From contig CM034397.1 of the NCBI GenBank assembly GCA_019925095.2, forward strand, positions 7,459,763-7,523,762: DNA of 64,000 nucleotides. The letters run 5' to 3'. A program made the position numbers and the translations under genes. The stretch comes from Dendrolimus kikuchii. Taxonomy: Eukaryota; Arthropoda; Insecta; Lepidoptera; Lasiocampidae. Below, in pieces: positions 11,506 through 23,099 of this stretch. Below the pieces are notes generated by a model. It was not told the origin of the DNA. It made no database searches and saw only the letters and a list, made by a program, of their open reading frames with translations. Numbering within the stretch: position 1 is the first letter of the stretch; each line of letters starts with the position of its first letter.

Positions 11506-12179
11506 CAAATACAAAATATATCATATTTACAATACTTTCTTGATGAAGTTTATTTTTGATTAAATAACTATCTAACGAACACCTAATAAAAAAAAAAAAC
11601 TAAATTAAAAATAATAGTGATACATACATATTATATAATATACTATACATGTGTACAAATAGGTATTAAACTAAAAAGGGAGGAGGTCATAGATCAAAAC
11701 AATGTGGCCTCAAACCAACCAAACCAAAAAAATAAATTTAAAAAAAACATAAGTCTACCAAAATATCTACCTTGTAAACAATACCTTTAAAAATAAATCA
11801 CTTTGTTCTATCTTATTATCATAAAAATATATTAATACGTAGGTAGAAACTTACCTAACAAAGCAGTGACGGCTCATTGCCGTTCGTTAGAATTATGGCA
11901 GAGGGTAGGGGACAATGGGGGAATTGAGAGCACTTAACTTCCAACACTCAAAAATATTAGATATAAGTAAAAGTCATAATAAACTTTTATTGTAACATAA
12001 ACTTTGTTTATATATCAACTTATTAGTGACAATAATACTCTTAAAATTTAATATAAATATGAACGAAAACAAAAAACATTGGCGTTCTTTTTTACTCGAA
12101 ATCGTGTGAGGTATCTGAGATCATGCATACCGCGGGGGAAATGGGATTGTTATGGAAGAATTAAGAACAACATAATTTA
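11506..12179. other. AT-rich non-coding stretch
   Basis: No recognisable feature; ends in a short TACA repeat that belongs to the tail of the following LINE fragment. Confidence 0.5.
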
Positions 12180-12485
12180 ATACATACATACATACATAAC
12201 TTCATGCCAGTTGCCTTGCGGGGTAGGCACGAACAACAAAGCGCCATTTAGGCCCATTCTTACACACCTCACTTGCTTCTTTGACATTCATAACTCTTGT
12301 CATGCACGCTCGTCTGTTCTTAAGGCTCCTGACATCACCCTCCGCTAGTACACGATCAATTTGATCATGGAAGGTGTGTCGTGGCCTTCCACGACTTCTG
12401 CATCCATCCACTTTTGCATTGTATATCTGTTTAGTCATTCTTTCATCATGCATTCTTTCCACATGCCCGAACCACCGGAGCATTC
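12180..12485 (-). pseudogene. RTE-type LINE 3' end (family R), longest copy
   Basis: On the minus strand an open frame (12202-12483, 93 residues) starts MLRWFGHVERMHDERMTK and contains SRGRPRHTF. RWFGHVERM followed by a GRPR block is typical of the region after the reverse transcriptase domain in RTE-type non-LTR elements. The plus-strand TACATACATA at 12180-12196 is a 3' tail of ATGT repeats. Upstream polymerase sequence is absent (5' truncation). Shorter copies with the same tail lie at 28680, 34405, 36405 and 38622, so this copy serves as reference. Confidence 0.8.
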
Positions 12486-13555
12486 CTTAACATAATTTAA
12501 TCTTTACAATTAACCAGAAATGCGTGAAACCCGTTGACATAGTCAAGATAGATACGTTGTCGTCAACTTAAATTGTAAAGAACAAAGTCGTTACTGGCCT
12601 ATACGTCTTTTGATTGAATGATTATAATTTTTACCTCAACTTGTACCTATTGTTTATCATCTCATGCAAGATAACTATAGAGTGAGATCCCAGTCACCCC
12701 AGACTTATGTGATTTTAGGAAAGATGAAAGTTTTAGTATCGGTAGATTAACATAAACTTAGAAGGGAATGGATACTCTGTAAACTGAAATCGGGGCCGTT
12801 TTTCAGGTAGCAGGTATCAAAGGCTAAAAAACCATGCTAAGTAACGTCAAAGTAGCAAGGCTAGTTATTACATATGTCATATACGATATTGTTATAAACA
12901 AAGATGTACATCTGCCAGACAGTTCCTGTGTGCCATAACTTTTGACAGACACTTAAAAAAATATGTGGGAACTTACATCATTTTAGGAAGGCTGAATTTT
13001 ATACATATTATCAAGCATAATATTTTAAAATATTTTCCAATGAGCCAGACGAATTTGACGGGCCAAACATCTTCCCAGACTCGTTAAGAGTTCAGCTGCG
13101 TGACGAAGCGCGAGAGCATTATTCAAGTCAATTCAATATTCGACCCTATCGCTGCCGTGAAATATTTATTTAAATATATGAAGTAAAATTTGTTCAAATT
13201 TTACTGTTTAAGAGTTTATTTGCATCTTGAAATAATATTATAATAACATACATACTATAAACTGTAAGAATAGTAAGCCTGTTCTATAGCAGCATATTCA
13301 TATATTACATATTTAAGATATTATTATAAGACAAATTAGTCTGATTCCATGTTTCCACTTTGAATAAATGACATAAGAGGCTTATGATAATTAAAATAGT
13401 AAGCAAATACTCTAGTTTAAATTTGATTTATGAACTTCAAAACTTCAAAATATTTCCAACTCTAGCTTTATGAGCATAGTGTTTACATTATTAAATACCC
13501 TTTTTTAATGTCACTTTTTTCGTTTCATCGAGTTTAAAATGACGATTCTAAAGAC
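12486..13555. other. AT-rich non-coding stretch
   Basis: No gene, RNA or repeat copy recognised. Confidence 0.5.
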
Positions 13556-13598
13556 GTTTAAATAGGTTTTGTAAAAATATTACAAAACCTATTTAAAC
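13556..13598. repeat. Perfect 19-bp inverted repeat, 5-nt loop
   Basis: Arms 13556-13574 and 13580-13598 are exact reverse complements (GTTTAAATAGG...), separated by AAATA. No mismatch is seen. Confidence 0.85.
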
Positions 13599-14432
13599 AG
13601 GAGCGTTGTTTTGACCTCCGTATTCAAACGCGTACAAGCATCATCGACTAAAGTACCACCATTGTCATTGGCACTTTGTACAGTGCACGAGGACCTTTAG
13701 TCGTGACGAGGGTTGGCTATAGACAGGCTATTTTGTAGTCGGGCTACAATACAGAAAGTCGTTACATGTCCTCTCTGGCGCCGGATGTTGGGTGATGTAT
13801 CGGCCCGGCTAACACGTTCCCTTTCAAACCCTTCACTTGGTTTAATCGGGCGTAATATACTAGTATTATGGTCGGCTATTCTGGTAATTGTTGTTGTGTT
13901 ATTTTAAGTATTTGTTTTATCGACAGTCATTTGGAATTAATAGTAAATAGTAGTACTGTTAGTAGTAGCCAAATGTAATTTCCATTGAAGAATTATTTTT
14001 TTTCGGAAGTAATAAATGAATTATCAAGATGGACATTTGTACGTGTATATGGAACGAACGATTACAGAAGTTTACCGTTTATGCCAATGATTTATAATTA
14101 TATAGCCAATATATGAAGATGTGGCCCTTATTAATTTAACACTGTTTATAGCAAATAATTTTCTATACATGCACATATTTTTAAATGGAAAATTTAAATG
14201 TAATAAAAAATTACACAATAAACTTTTATTTATATTTTTACAACCTCGGCGCCGACAAAGACAAATTCCACGTACAGATTTGTAGAAGCACATTTATTAC
14301 CCGTCGGCATTTGAACTAATTGTAATCCCTTTATGATTTGACGTTTTCTTTTGTTCACTTATTTATTGGCATATGTTTCTAGGGAACAGCCCATTGTCGT
14401 ATTGTAATCGCTCATTAGCATCATTAGCCAGG
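13599..14432. other. Non-coding stretch
   Basis: A GC-richer patch at 13700-13870 includes an open frame of 64 codons without recognisable motif. Nothing else is recognised. Confidence 0.45.
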
Positions 14433-14720
14433 TGTTACAAGCTGATTCTAGGAAATTTGGTCCACGTTGCCGGGCGGGCCCATTGCATTTGTGCAGTATA
14501 AAACGATGGACTGATTGAGGGAGGGGGCAGTCGAGCCAGAACCACGATCAAAGCGAGACGCGTGTTCTACAATCGGGAATCTAATAGTGACGGAGTTTGC
14601 GCGTTTTATTGAATTACGACCTTCTGCATTACGTTTGGACTTGTTGTGTTCGGTTATATTTGTACCTGTGTTATAGGTGTTTGTATAGTTCTAATAAACT
14701 CAATAATAATTCCAACGGCA
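14433..14720 (+). promoter_or_regulatory. Possible LTR-type promoter
   Basis: TGTTACAAG begins at 14433, TATAAAA is at 14498-14504, and AATAAA is at 14693-14698, about 190 bp downstream. This repeats the layout of 6546-6907 (TGTTAC, TATA, AATAAA) with different sequence. It could be a solo LTR or the promoter of an unseen transcript. No target duplication was found. Confidence 0.3.
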
Positions 14721-14906
14721 TTTTAATTTGAATCCTGCAACTCGTAATAATATTTTATCACGTAATGAAAAGTGGTTGCCTTCCCCTGTAGATGCTTCCA
14801 TGAAGGGAAACCAATGCGCTGCTATACTTTAGAATGGGCTAAGGGGTATAGGTTTTTCTCCTCCTCTCCTTCCAACTATTTATTTCGTCGGAGCTTTTGT
14901 ATATAA

Positions 14907-15325
14907 ACTGACGGACTCATAAACTGCATTCCCTTCAAGCCCTCCCGCACCAATGCTACAATTTGAGCCGCTTGTTCGGACGAAGTATCCAGATTATGGT
15001 TCAAAAATCCGTAATAAAGGCACGTGGAGGTAATACACCTTATTAAAACATAAATAAACCCTTGCATAAAGTTTGTGTCTATTGTTAAAACCAATTTTTT
15101 AATTAAACCAATTTTCCTTAAATTTCTGTTTTTTCTTCAAAAAAAGTCCTAAGGTCCTTTCCAGTACACAAACTTAAACTTAAGGATATGACCCTACGCT
15201 GTTTTAAAGTTCACGAACCAATCTAGAGGTTTCAATTTAAATCTGTATAGAAAGTTTGCATACTTGGTTAAAATATTTATTTCAAAGTCGTCTATTACTT
15301 TCATGCAGTTTATGAGTCCGTCAGT
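14907..15325. mobile_element. MITE-like element with exact 23-bp terminal inverted repeats
   Basis: The left end 14907-14929 (ACTGACGGACTCATAAACTG...) recurs exactly inverted at 15303-15325. The 419-bp unit has no credible coding sequence. The pairing stops abruptly inside both ends. A target duplication is not obvious, so the superfamily is open. Confidence 0.6.
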
Positions 15326-15734
15326 GTATTTCCATTTTTTGTTCCTAAAAATATTTCGAGTTCATTTTCTAGTGTTGTAAGGTACTGTCTCTCTAACTTA
15401 TCTTGAATATAATATTTATTTTTATTTCACGATTACTCTAACCATCTCTTCAATTGTTTACTTTATTTTACGTCTTTGTTCTTACATTTATACCTATTTT
15501 GTGTCTTAGGTTTACAGCTGCCTACGTATATATACTATGATATATAGTACAGTTTGTTTTTAAGTGCTCTTATTCCTATGGATTACTATATTTGTAATTC
15601 TTATACAAAATTATTAAATGTTTCGTAGTTGCGTTTATTAAGCAGATCAGTCATATTTTCCGGCTTCAAACTAACGTGTGTGTTCAACTTAAACTAAAAA
15701 TGCTCCCGTTCATGAATCTGGCACTCAAAGAGGA
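15326..15734. other. AT-rich non-coding stretch
   Basis: No recognisable feature. Confidence 0.5.
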
Positions 15735-15945
15735 TATGAAAAACAGGAGATTGGATTGGAGTATATGATAGAGGGACTAGACAGGAGGAATCGGGTGGAC
15801 GGGACGGCAGAGGGGAATGAAAAAGGGGGATGGAATAGGAAAGATGGCTTCAGGGGAGGGGAAAATGGACCATCGGATTTGTCACTCATCATACGAAACA
15901 AGGCTAAGCGTTTCACGCCGAAATTCTGTGAGAGCGAAGTATCAC
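15735..15945 (+). repeat. Purine-rich dispersed repeat, family D copy 1
   Basis: GGA-rich sequence followed by GGACCATCGGATTTGTCACT and CATCATACGAAACAAGGCTA. The minus strand of 16595-16835 shows the same order (GGCCATCGTAACTCTCACTC, CATCGTAAGAAACACGATTA). The two are diverged inverted copies. Open frames in all directions here reflect the purine bias, not coding. Confidence 0.5.
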
Positions 15946-16594
15946 ACGGAACAAGCAGCCCCTAAGAGCTGTAATCAAGACAATAATTCCAGCATGGTCT
16001 AACCACGTGAAACGTATATGACGCAAATTATAACTTTTTAATTTTAATTCTAAAGAAACATCTTGTAGTAAAATATCTGGTACAATGAAGGACAAACAAC
16101 GAAAGATTCAATAAAGATGACAAACGTCCAGGAAACTACGGCGAAAACATTAAGCAGCATAATAGACGATGCTTAAAAAACTAACACAGCGTCTGTTTTG
16201 ATATGTCTTTTAAGATATACTACTACATAACAACAAATATAAATTTATATCAAAGACCCCTTGAGATAACTCTACTCTTAGAACTTTATATTGCAGTTGG
16301 TTCGGACCCCATGTTTACAATTATTAGGGGAATCAGACGAAGCCCGTTTATTCCTAAAGCGCAGTTTACACTAGGGGACTTTTGTCCCACACTTATTCGC
16401 CCGGCACGAAATCGTAGCAGTAGCAGGTGAGGACGTCCGGTGTCGCAGGCGATATCGAAGTGTCATAAGATATGTCGCAAGCCGACACCCGCTGAGAAGT
16501 ACTTATACGAAAATGTTGGCGCTGAATCGCCTTCGTGAGAACCGTACTGGAATTGTTATCTTAATTACAGCTCTCAGAGCCGACTTGATCGAAT
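15946..16594. other. Non-coding stretch
   Basis: No recognised gene. The segment separates the two inverted copies of family D. Confidence 0.45.
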
Positions 16595-16832
16595 AGCTTT
16601 GAGCTAATCGTGTTTCTTACGATGAGTGAGAGTTACGATGGCCCACATTACTTTCCTTCTATCCCATCTTCTCTACCTCATCTTCCATATCCTACCTTCC
16701 CTATATCATCTTCCCTATCCTATCCTCCTACTCCATTCCCCTATCCCGTTCTCGATATTTCATTCCTCTTATCTGATCCCCTATTCCATCCTCATAAATC
16801 CTAAGGTCTGGCAAAGCTTTGGTTTCGCTCCT
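16595..16832 (-). repeat. Family D copy 2 (inverted)
   Basis: The plus strand is a pyrimidine tract (CCTACCTTCCCTATATCATC and similar). Read on the minus strand it matches 15735-15945 in order and composition, ending in GAGTGAGAG-type and CGATTAGC blocks. Proline- and serine-rich frames here are low-complexity artefacts. Confidence 0.5.
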
Positions 16833-17183
16833 GGGGCCTAATTCTGCTATTTCAATGCGTTGCAAAGATATTCAAAGTACAATTCTATTGCGATAGTGTC
16901 AAAATTCGTAATCTAGCAAATCCACAATATATTCTCGATATTGTCACAGAGGAATCATAGTACAAAAAGATTAATATTACCACTAGCAGAAATGGCATAA
17001 GCTGAAATGAATATTAAAAAGCTACCATTTTTTTTTTTCGCTTTAAAATATTTATAAAGATAGAGTGATATGCCACGGGCACGCCATTGGAATTACAAAG
17101 TACTGAAACCAGGCAAACCTACGATTAAAACGATAGTGTCCGGCGATTTTGATTTTGAGGTAGTAATAACAGAATCGGGCTCC
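16833..17183 (+). mobile_element. MITE-like family C, copy 1
   Basis: It starts GGGGCCTAATTCTGCT and ends AGAATCGGGCTCC, which pair as inverted ends. Inside are AAGATATTCAAA, GCGATAGTGTCAAAATTC, GAAATGGC and TGCCACGGGCACG, all also present in order in 41429-41791. A non-autonomous DNA transposon is the best fit. Confidence 0.6.
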
Positions 17184-17251
17184 TGATGTTGGTAACGTCT
17201 GTAGGCGACGGTAAACTCTTTCCATTAGATGGGCAATCTGCTTGCTTGCCA
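17184..17251 (-). repeat. Family B fragment
   Basis: CTGTAGGCGACGGTAAACTC then TTTCCATTAGATGGGCAATC matches the minus strand of the start of family B. Only about 65 bp remain. Confidence 0.45.
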
Positions 17252-17669
17252 GCTTCGCAATAGAAAGAAATATGCGCGACTTGGACATGAACCTTCTACA
17301 GGCGTCTAACAAACTATTGTTGCACTGTTTGATTGGCGCTTATAAAACATTACTCCACAGTGTTAACGCGATCACATGCATTATAGGTAGTACGGACAAG
17401 GGAAATGTCAAGTGACATTGTCCTACAAAGTCGCAGAGACCTTCAAAGTCCCTGCGACATGTTGTCTAAAATGCCTAGTGAGTACGTGGCTTAAAGTGGC
17501 AGCAAGGGTCGCTGTGTTTATCGCCACAATAAACCGGCCACACATAAAACTAAAGGTTTACGTTTGCTTTTCAGCTACACATGCCGTGTTAATGTGATGA
17601 GGTTTCTTATTCATTTGTTTATGTTTTACAGTTTAGGAAAATTAATACAGTCTACCCTAATACATTTTT
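17252..17669. other. Non-coding stretch
   Basis: A local inverted pair GTCGCAGAGACCTTCAAAGT / CCCTGCGAC occurs near 17430-17460. Otherwise nothing is recognised. Confidence 0.4.
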
Positions 17670-17992
17670 TTATTGCATGAATTCAGCAGACAGGCAGACG
17701 GCCCACCTGATGGAAAGCGGTTACCATCGCCTACAGATATTTGTAACACCAAAGGTGTTAGCGATGTGCTGCCGCTCTCTAAAGGGGGACTGAAACCTGG
17801 TCGCTAATGCCGGATCACAATTCAAGATTATTATGGCGACAAATTCTAGCATGCCCTGGCATCTAGCCCAGGGAGCCACCCCTGCCATCCCAGCCATGCA
17901 GACGGGCACACACCCTACCACCTGGCTGGGCTGTCACTTCTTACGACAGGCCGCCCGGCCGCAGGATATTGTATTCTTTATCCGTTCCTGCA
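17670..17992 (+). repeat. Dispersed repeat family B, full-length copy
   Basis: It opens TTATTGCATGAATTCAGCAG, continues CAGGCAGACGGCCCACCTGA, ATGTGCTGCCGCTCTCTAAA and a GCCGGA block, and closes with TATTGTATTCTTTATCCGTT and CCTGCAC. TGCAGGA-like ends are short and inverted. No protein is encoded. Ten or so complete or partial copies occur on both strands here. SINE or MITE origin is undecided. Confidence 0.7.
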
Positions 17993-18921
17993 CATATAAA
18001 ATACATATATAAATACGAGTTTGTCTATTATCTTTTCAGAATTAGAGTTGAATAGATTTTTTTAATTGTAATACTGCCATACAAGCAGACCACCCATCTA
18101 ATAGAAAGTGGTAACCGCCGCCTATAGACATTTGCAACACTAGAATTAATTAATTTTGGCAAGGAGTATACTATATCCTGGAGTAACCTATCACAAAAAA
18201 TTTGAAAAGTTGAAAATTGTATAACTTGTACAGGCAACGCATATCGCCATGTTAGGGAAACTAAAAGAAATTGTTATATATTTCAACGTTACAATTGCGG
18301 TATTACTTTATATAAAAATAAAAACGGATGAATTTGCGATTAATTGTTGCTTATTGCAGTTAAATTTCTCTTCTGCTAAACAATTTATTTCATGATAATT
18401 TATATTCTTTAATATGTGTACCATACCTTTAGCTACAAGATATAAAATTTAGTCCCTTACGTCAGTTTACATAAAAGAAATCGTATTTTCCCTTAAACAT
18501 AGCAAACTTGAACCTTGAAATCGACTTCAAGTTGAGATATTGATGTTTTTATTAAGCCATAAAAGTTAAAGTGTATGATCGGAGTATTAAACTGTCGTAA
18601 ACGTTTATTGAGTATGAGTCTCAGCCATAACAGGTACGGAAGCTGTATACATTTTGGCGACGATATTTTGATACGAAAATTTTAAGAGGAACAATTTTAA
18701 ATAAGAAATTGATATGTACATATTGGTAGAAAACTATAAATATCCTATTATACATTTAAGAGAACACTTGTATGTTCCTAATCTTTTTACTAGCTGTAGG
18801 TACGTACGTAGATATTTTTTATAGTTTTTATTAACGATGTTGAAACTATAAACAACAATTGTATAAATTAGCGAAGTACCTACGTTAATGCGTTCTATGA
18901 AGGATTTCTCTATAGTTTGAA
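17993..18921. other. AT-rich stretch with a family B remnant
   Basis: At 18072-18145 a worn piece of family B is visible (CAAGCAGACCACCCATCTAA, GTGGTAACCGCCGCCTATAG). The rest is AT-rich with no recognised feature. Confidence 0.45.
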
Positions 18922-19191
18922 GGTCCGTTGTTTCTACGATTTGACTACAGCGGGGGGCCTAAAGCGCTTTCGCAGTTTCGGTATTACGAATATGACCAGT
19001 ATAAAAAGGAATTGGAATTTTATGCCATGTCGTTCATCAACCAGTATATCTATAATAATACAATCGGTGTCAATTTTACAAAGCGATTCGCAAAAACTGA
19101 TTGCTTTAGGTCTGTTTTGCAAGGAGGCAGAAATTCGAAAATTGAAGAACAGTTTTCGAAATTATTTCGGTTGCAAGCTTATTTAGGGTAG
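18922..19191 (+). other. Possible coding exon, unidentified
   Basis: A frame open for about 88 codons to the TAG at 19189-19191 reads like a globular protein: FDYSGGPKALSQFRYYEYD, then YKKELEFYAMSFINQY and FTKRFAKTDCFRSVL. It is rich in aromatic and charged residues and poor in repeats. A TTTCTCTATAG acceptor-like site precedes it at 18905-18915, but that exact junction would keep an in-frame TGA at 18919. A GGGTAG donor-like sequence lies at its end. I do not recognise the family; it may be an exon, a transposon relic, or chance. Confidence 0.25.
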
Positions 19192-20204
19192 TGCACCATA
19201 TCAAAGTAGCAAAAAATCGACATTTCCTACTTTACTGTGACGATGTATCGACGCACATTATCGATTTATTGTTAATTGATTTGTTACTGCCTTACACGAT
19301 ATGGCTACAAATTCTTTGTTTTATACATATGCGGTGAACAACAAAGAGTTTTCTGTCTATCTTCATTAGCACACACAATTCAATACATTGAAACATTAAA
19401 ATTTATGGTATTTTCTTAAGTTTTCGCATTTACAACACATACTAATTAACACTATGTTCTAACGGTTTTAAGCGCGGCATTTTATTTGTTTTTTATTTCG
19501 ACCCTTTGACCACATTTCAGTAGCTGTAATCACGAAAATAAAAGTAGCCGATAAGTCGAAATAAAAATTTACAAAATAAAATGCTACGCTTCAAACTGTT
19601 AGTTAGCTTTAATTATTAAAATGCATTTTTAATTAAATCCCAAAATTTCCGCAACTTTTTCTGAAACCGCACCGTATCTTTTACTAATTTTTGAATATTT
19701 TCCTCACCTCAGCTCGTCCCAAAAATGTTTTCTATTTTCTTCTTATAAGATAAACAAGGGTAAACACAGGATACGTGAATTGCACGCCAGTGTGAGTAGG
19801 TCCATTTCATTATCTCACGGCTGCAGTGTGGTAACGCGACTACCGCAGCTGAATTTCCGCTCCTCACATCCGCAAGATTCAAGATAAAGAATGTTCCTTC
19901 ACATATTGACTTATAGCTACTTATTTATTATATACACGGAACTTAATTAATTTATATTAGCTAGATTTTAAGATAAATATCGTATCATTATGGTCAGTGA
20001 ATCAAATGCGATAAGCCCGATATTTGTATTATATTAACTGTCATATTTTCATTAACACTATCTTTAATATAAATGTACAATTAAGCATTTCATTCATTTA
20101 TTCTCTTTAAAACATAGTACATGCTTTATACTACCGGGGTAGCAGTTATAGATAAGAATTATATTATCAATCCACACATACATAAATGTAAGAAAGTAAC
20201 TTTT
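19192..20204. other. AT-rich non-coding stretch
   Basis: No recognisable feature. Confidence 0.5.
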
Positions 20205-20410
20205 TTTTCTTAATTACAGTAGACATGCTGACTGTCTGTTAGAAAATGGTTACCATGGTATATAAATATTGGCAACACCAAAGGCTACCTATGTGCCGGT
20301 CTCGAAGGGGTACTAGAACTTGTCCACTGATACCGGAAGTCATCTTAAGGTTATTGTGGTTGCATACTTCAGATCAGGGGTGGTAGCTATCGGATGGACA
20401 AATTCTCTAT
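20205..20410 (+). repeat. Family B, strongly diverged copy
   Basis: GGTTACCATGGTATATAAAT, GGCAACACCAAAGGCTACCT, ATGTGCCGGTCTCGAAGGGG and a final GGGGTGGTAGCTATC block follow the family B order with many changes. Among the oldest copies here. Confidence 0.55.
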
Positions 20411-21299
20411 TATCTGTCTGAAACTTGTTTATATTCTTTTTCTATTGCTACATAATGTTTGTTGAACAGACGGTTAACTAGTCCTATTGAGTTATTGTAA
20501 GTTTGAATGGTTCTTGAAGAAGCATTCAAACTTACTTAACCCAATATGAATTAAATCGTTAGACTATAAAAATAAATTAAAATACATAGACAGGGTTTCC
20601 ACATTGGAGGTTTTTTTTTTCCACTAAGATTAAGTATAGGGATAATTTTTTTAGAGTAGATGTAGAATTTTGTCATTGTGGTGTAATATTTCAAACCGAG
20701 TACTAAACGTGTATTAAATCTAATAATGACGACGGTATTTATATCATTTAAGTTTGATGAATTATAAATGTATTATTCATCAAATTGCTAAAATTTCCAA
20801 AACTCAATTTGGTGATTTTTTACCTTAGATCATATAAACGTCTTATAACTCAATGCTTTTTACATAGATCTTTATTAACATCTTTGCTATTTTTTATGGC
20901 ATTACAAAACCATGATAGTATTAGAAACTAATAAAACCCAAGTATATCATTCCATTATACGATATCTGCAATCCGGCTAACATTAGCTAACACTATGTTA
21001 GTATAACAAGATAGCTAAAGGAACATGAGTAGTTCTAGCAGTTACGTAAATGTCCCATAACCGCTGCAGTGCGGTTGCCCTCAGACAAACTTCCGTTTCC
21101 GCTCATACCCACCACGCGTTCGTAGATAGCAAATATTCCTATTACGCTCCTTCCAATAGGGAAATGGTTATAATAGAGAAATCTATAATATTATAAAATG
21201 CTAAATATGCCGTGTGTGTACATTAAAGCTATTTAAAAAAAACAACTGCAATTGACTATATAAACGAGGAGAACACGTTACATTTTTTTTTAGATTTCT
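20411..21299. other. AT-rich stretch with a 13-bp hairpin
   Basis: GTAAGTTTGAATG (20497-20509) recurs inverted at 20523-20535 with a 13-nt loop. The rest carries no recognised feature. Confidence 0.5.
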
Positions 21300-21716
21300 T
21301 GTATATTTGTCGGTTTGTATGTTTGTTCGGGGTTTACGTAAAAACCACTGGGCCGATTTCGATGTGGTTTTCGTTGATCGATCGAAAATTCTTAGAATTA
21401 ATATTTGCGCTACTTTTTATCCTGGGAATGCCGCGGGAATTTTTCTGAAAAAATGGCTAGATTAAAAAATTCGATTTCTAATGGAATTTTTTACCGATCG
21501 ATAGAAAATTTAATGTAATAAAAATGTGTGATACTTATTATCCCAGAAATCCCGCCGGAATTTTTCCCGGAAGCGGTTTGAAGTTGTTCAGATGCATAAA
21601 ATTAGCTTATTCCGATACAGTTTCCACTAAAACGATAGCTACGGTAGTTTGTGTCTCGGGAATACCCGCGGGAATTTCAAGTCAAGCGTGGACGAAGTCG
21701 CGGGCGTATCCTAGTA
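21300..21716 (-). repeat. ACTAGC-family element with internal tandem subrepeats
   Basis: On the minus strand the element opens ACTAGGATACGCCCGCGACT and CGTCCACGC. Three worn subunits carry GGGAATNCCGCGGGAATT-type cores (near 21427, 21547, 21658), and the far end has AACCACTGGGCCGATTTCGA. The CCCGCG core and the conserved ACTAGG end tie it to the family at 24099. Confidence 0.5.
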
Positions 21717-22329
21717 TTCCATAATGTTAAACTATCATTATAGCATCTTACTTCTTATAAAAAAAAATCTTAAAGGGCCAATTAGATTATTTCGAAATCC
21801 TATACAGTTGACTATCGTTCGAATACTTAGCAAATACAGGGGAAATTCTTACTTTAATCGTGTGGCAACAAATTACAATGTCTTAGCTGCTTCACATGAT
21901 TCAGATTTATTTAGTGCTAAGCCACTAACTGTCAAGAACTTTTTAGTAAGACACTGGTTACAAAAATAAGAGAGTTACTTTTTCGCATAGCTGATTTATC
22001 TTCAATTCTTCAACAAACAACTTCAAATCTTAAACATTGTTATTGTTGTATATGCAAGCCATATAAATAACTATATGTGAAAACCGTTAATTGGTCGTAG
22101 TTGTGTTAAATAGCATTTACTTAGTAGTAAACTGTAAGTTTTCCTAACAAAATAAAGTAAAATAGCTTTAGCCTCAATATTGTTAAAGAAAGAAAATATT
22201 TATTTCCAAATGTGACACACACAAAACCAACAGATTAGAAAACATATCGTCGGCGTCAATGCAGGATTTGTAACTAGATTTTTGTAGTCTTGTCTTGTTT
22301 TTACAAAGGGTCTTGCATGTCTCACTTAA
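21717..22329. other. AT-rich stretch with an outlying fold-back fragment
   Basis: At 22228-22290 a piece (CGTCGGCGTCAATGCAGGAT, TTGTAACTAGATTTTT) duplicates an interior part of the fold-back element that follows. The remaining sequence is not recognised. Confidence 0.45.
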
Positions 22330-22720
22330 GAGGTTGACACTGAAAATCAGCACTGTCTCGCACCACGTTTCGGCACAGCAAAATACTGAATACCAGCCTC
22401 ATTTGAGATTGCGGCATACAATTTTTGTATATCGTCGGCGTCAGTGCAGGATCTTGTAAGTAGATTTTTTGGCAACATTATATTTTTCGTGAAAATGATT
22501 ACATATCTTATGCATATATCACAATTTTGACGAAAAAAAAATAGGGTCACCAAAAAATTTTGCTACAAGATCCTGCTTTGATGATTTTTGTAAGTATGTC
22601 GCCGGCGTCAGAACGTCGACGACATACTTACAAGAATTATATGCCGCAATCTCAGAAATGCGGCTGGCACTCAGTATTTTGTTGTCGTCCGACATAGCAC
22701 TGATTTTCAGAGCCCATCTC
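22330..22720. mobile_element. Fold-back / MITE element with long nested inverted repeats
   Basis: Ends pair as GAGGTTGACACTGAAAATCA and its inverted relative ending at 22720 (GAGATGGGCTCTGAAAATCA on the other strand). Pairing continues for about 120 bp through AAAATACTGA, GATTGCGGCATA and CAGGATCTTGTA. A second palindrome sits inside the right half: TTGTAAGTATGTCG and CGACATACTTACAA at about 22590-22634. No transposase. Such elements move using a related autonomous transposon. Confidence 0.7.
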
Positions 22721-22790
22721 CTATGTTACACATACAAAATCCTTTGTAATAACAAGAAATATTATTTATAACAACGTATATACGTACGTA
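22721..22790. other. Short AT-rich spacer
   Basis: Nothing recognised between two inverted-repeat structures. Confidence 0.5.
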
Positions 22791-22834
22791 CATGCAATCT
22801 TTGGATGGACAATAGTCCATCCAAAGATTGCATG
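22791..22834. repeat. Perfect 20-bp inverted repeat, 4-nt loop
   Basis: CATGCAATCTTTGGATGGAC (22791-22810) recurs exactly inverted at 22815-22834 with loop AATA. It lies just downstream of the fold-back element but shares no sequence with it. Confidence 0.85.
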
Positions 22835-23099
22835 GAAGAGGTTGCTTTAAGTAATAAGCCCATTGTACTACTACCTTCTAACTTGAAGATATGACAATGT
22901 GTTACTGTTTTTATGTTGGTGTACAATAAAGAGTATTTATTGTTGTTGTTGTTATATAATTACATAGAATAAATTATTTATAACTAAAATATATTTTTAA
23001 ACAGCTCAGTGGACTATGAAGCATACGCTAGGTGCCTCTTATGGATGAAATCCGAAACGAATATAAGACAATGCAACTTTTCGATTTTATCACTTGTTT

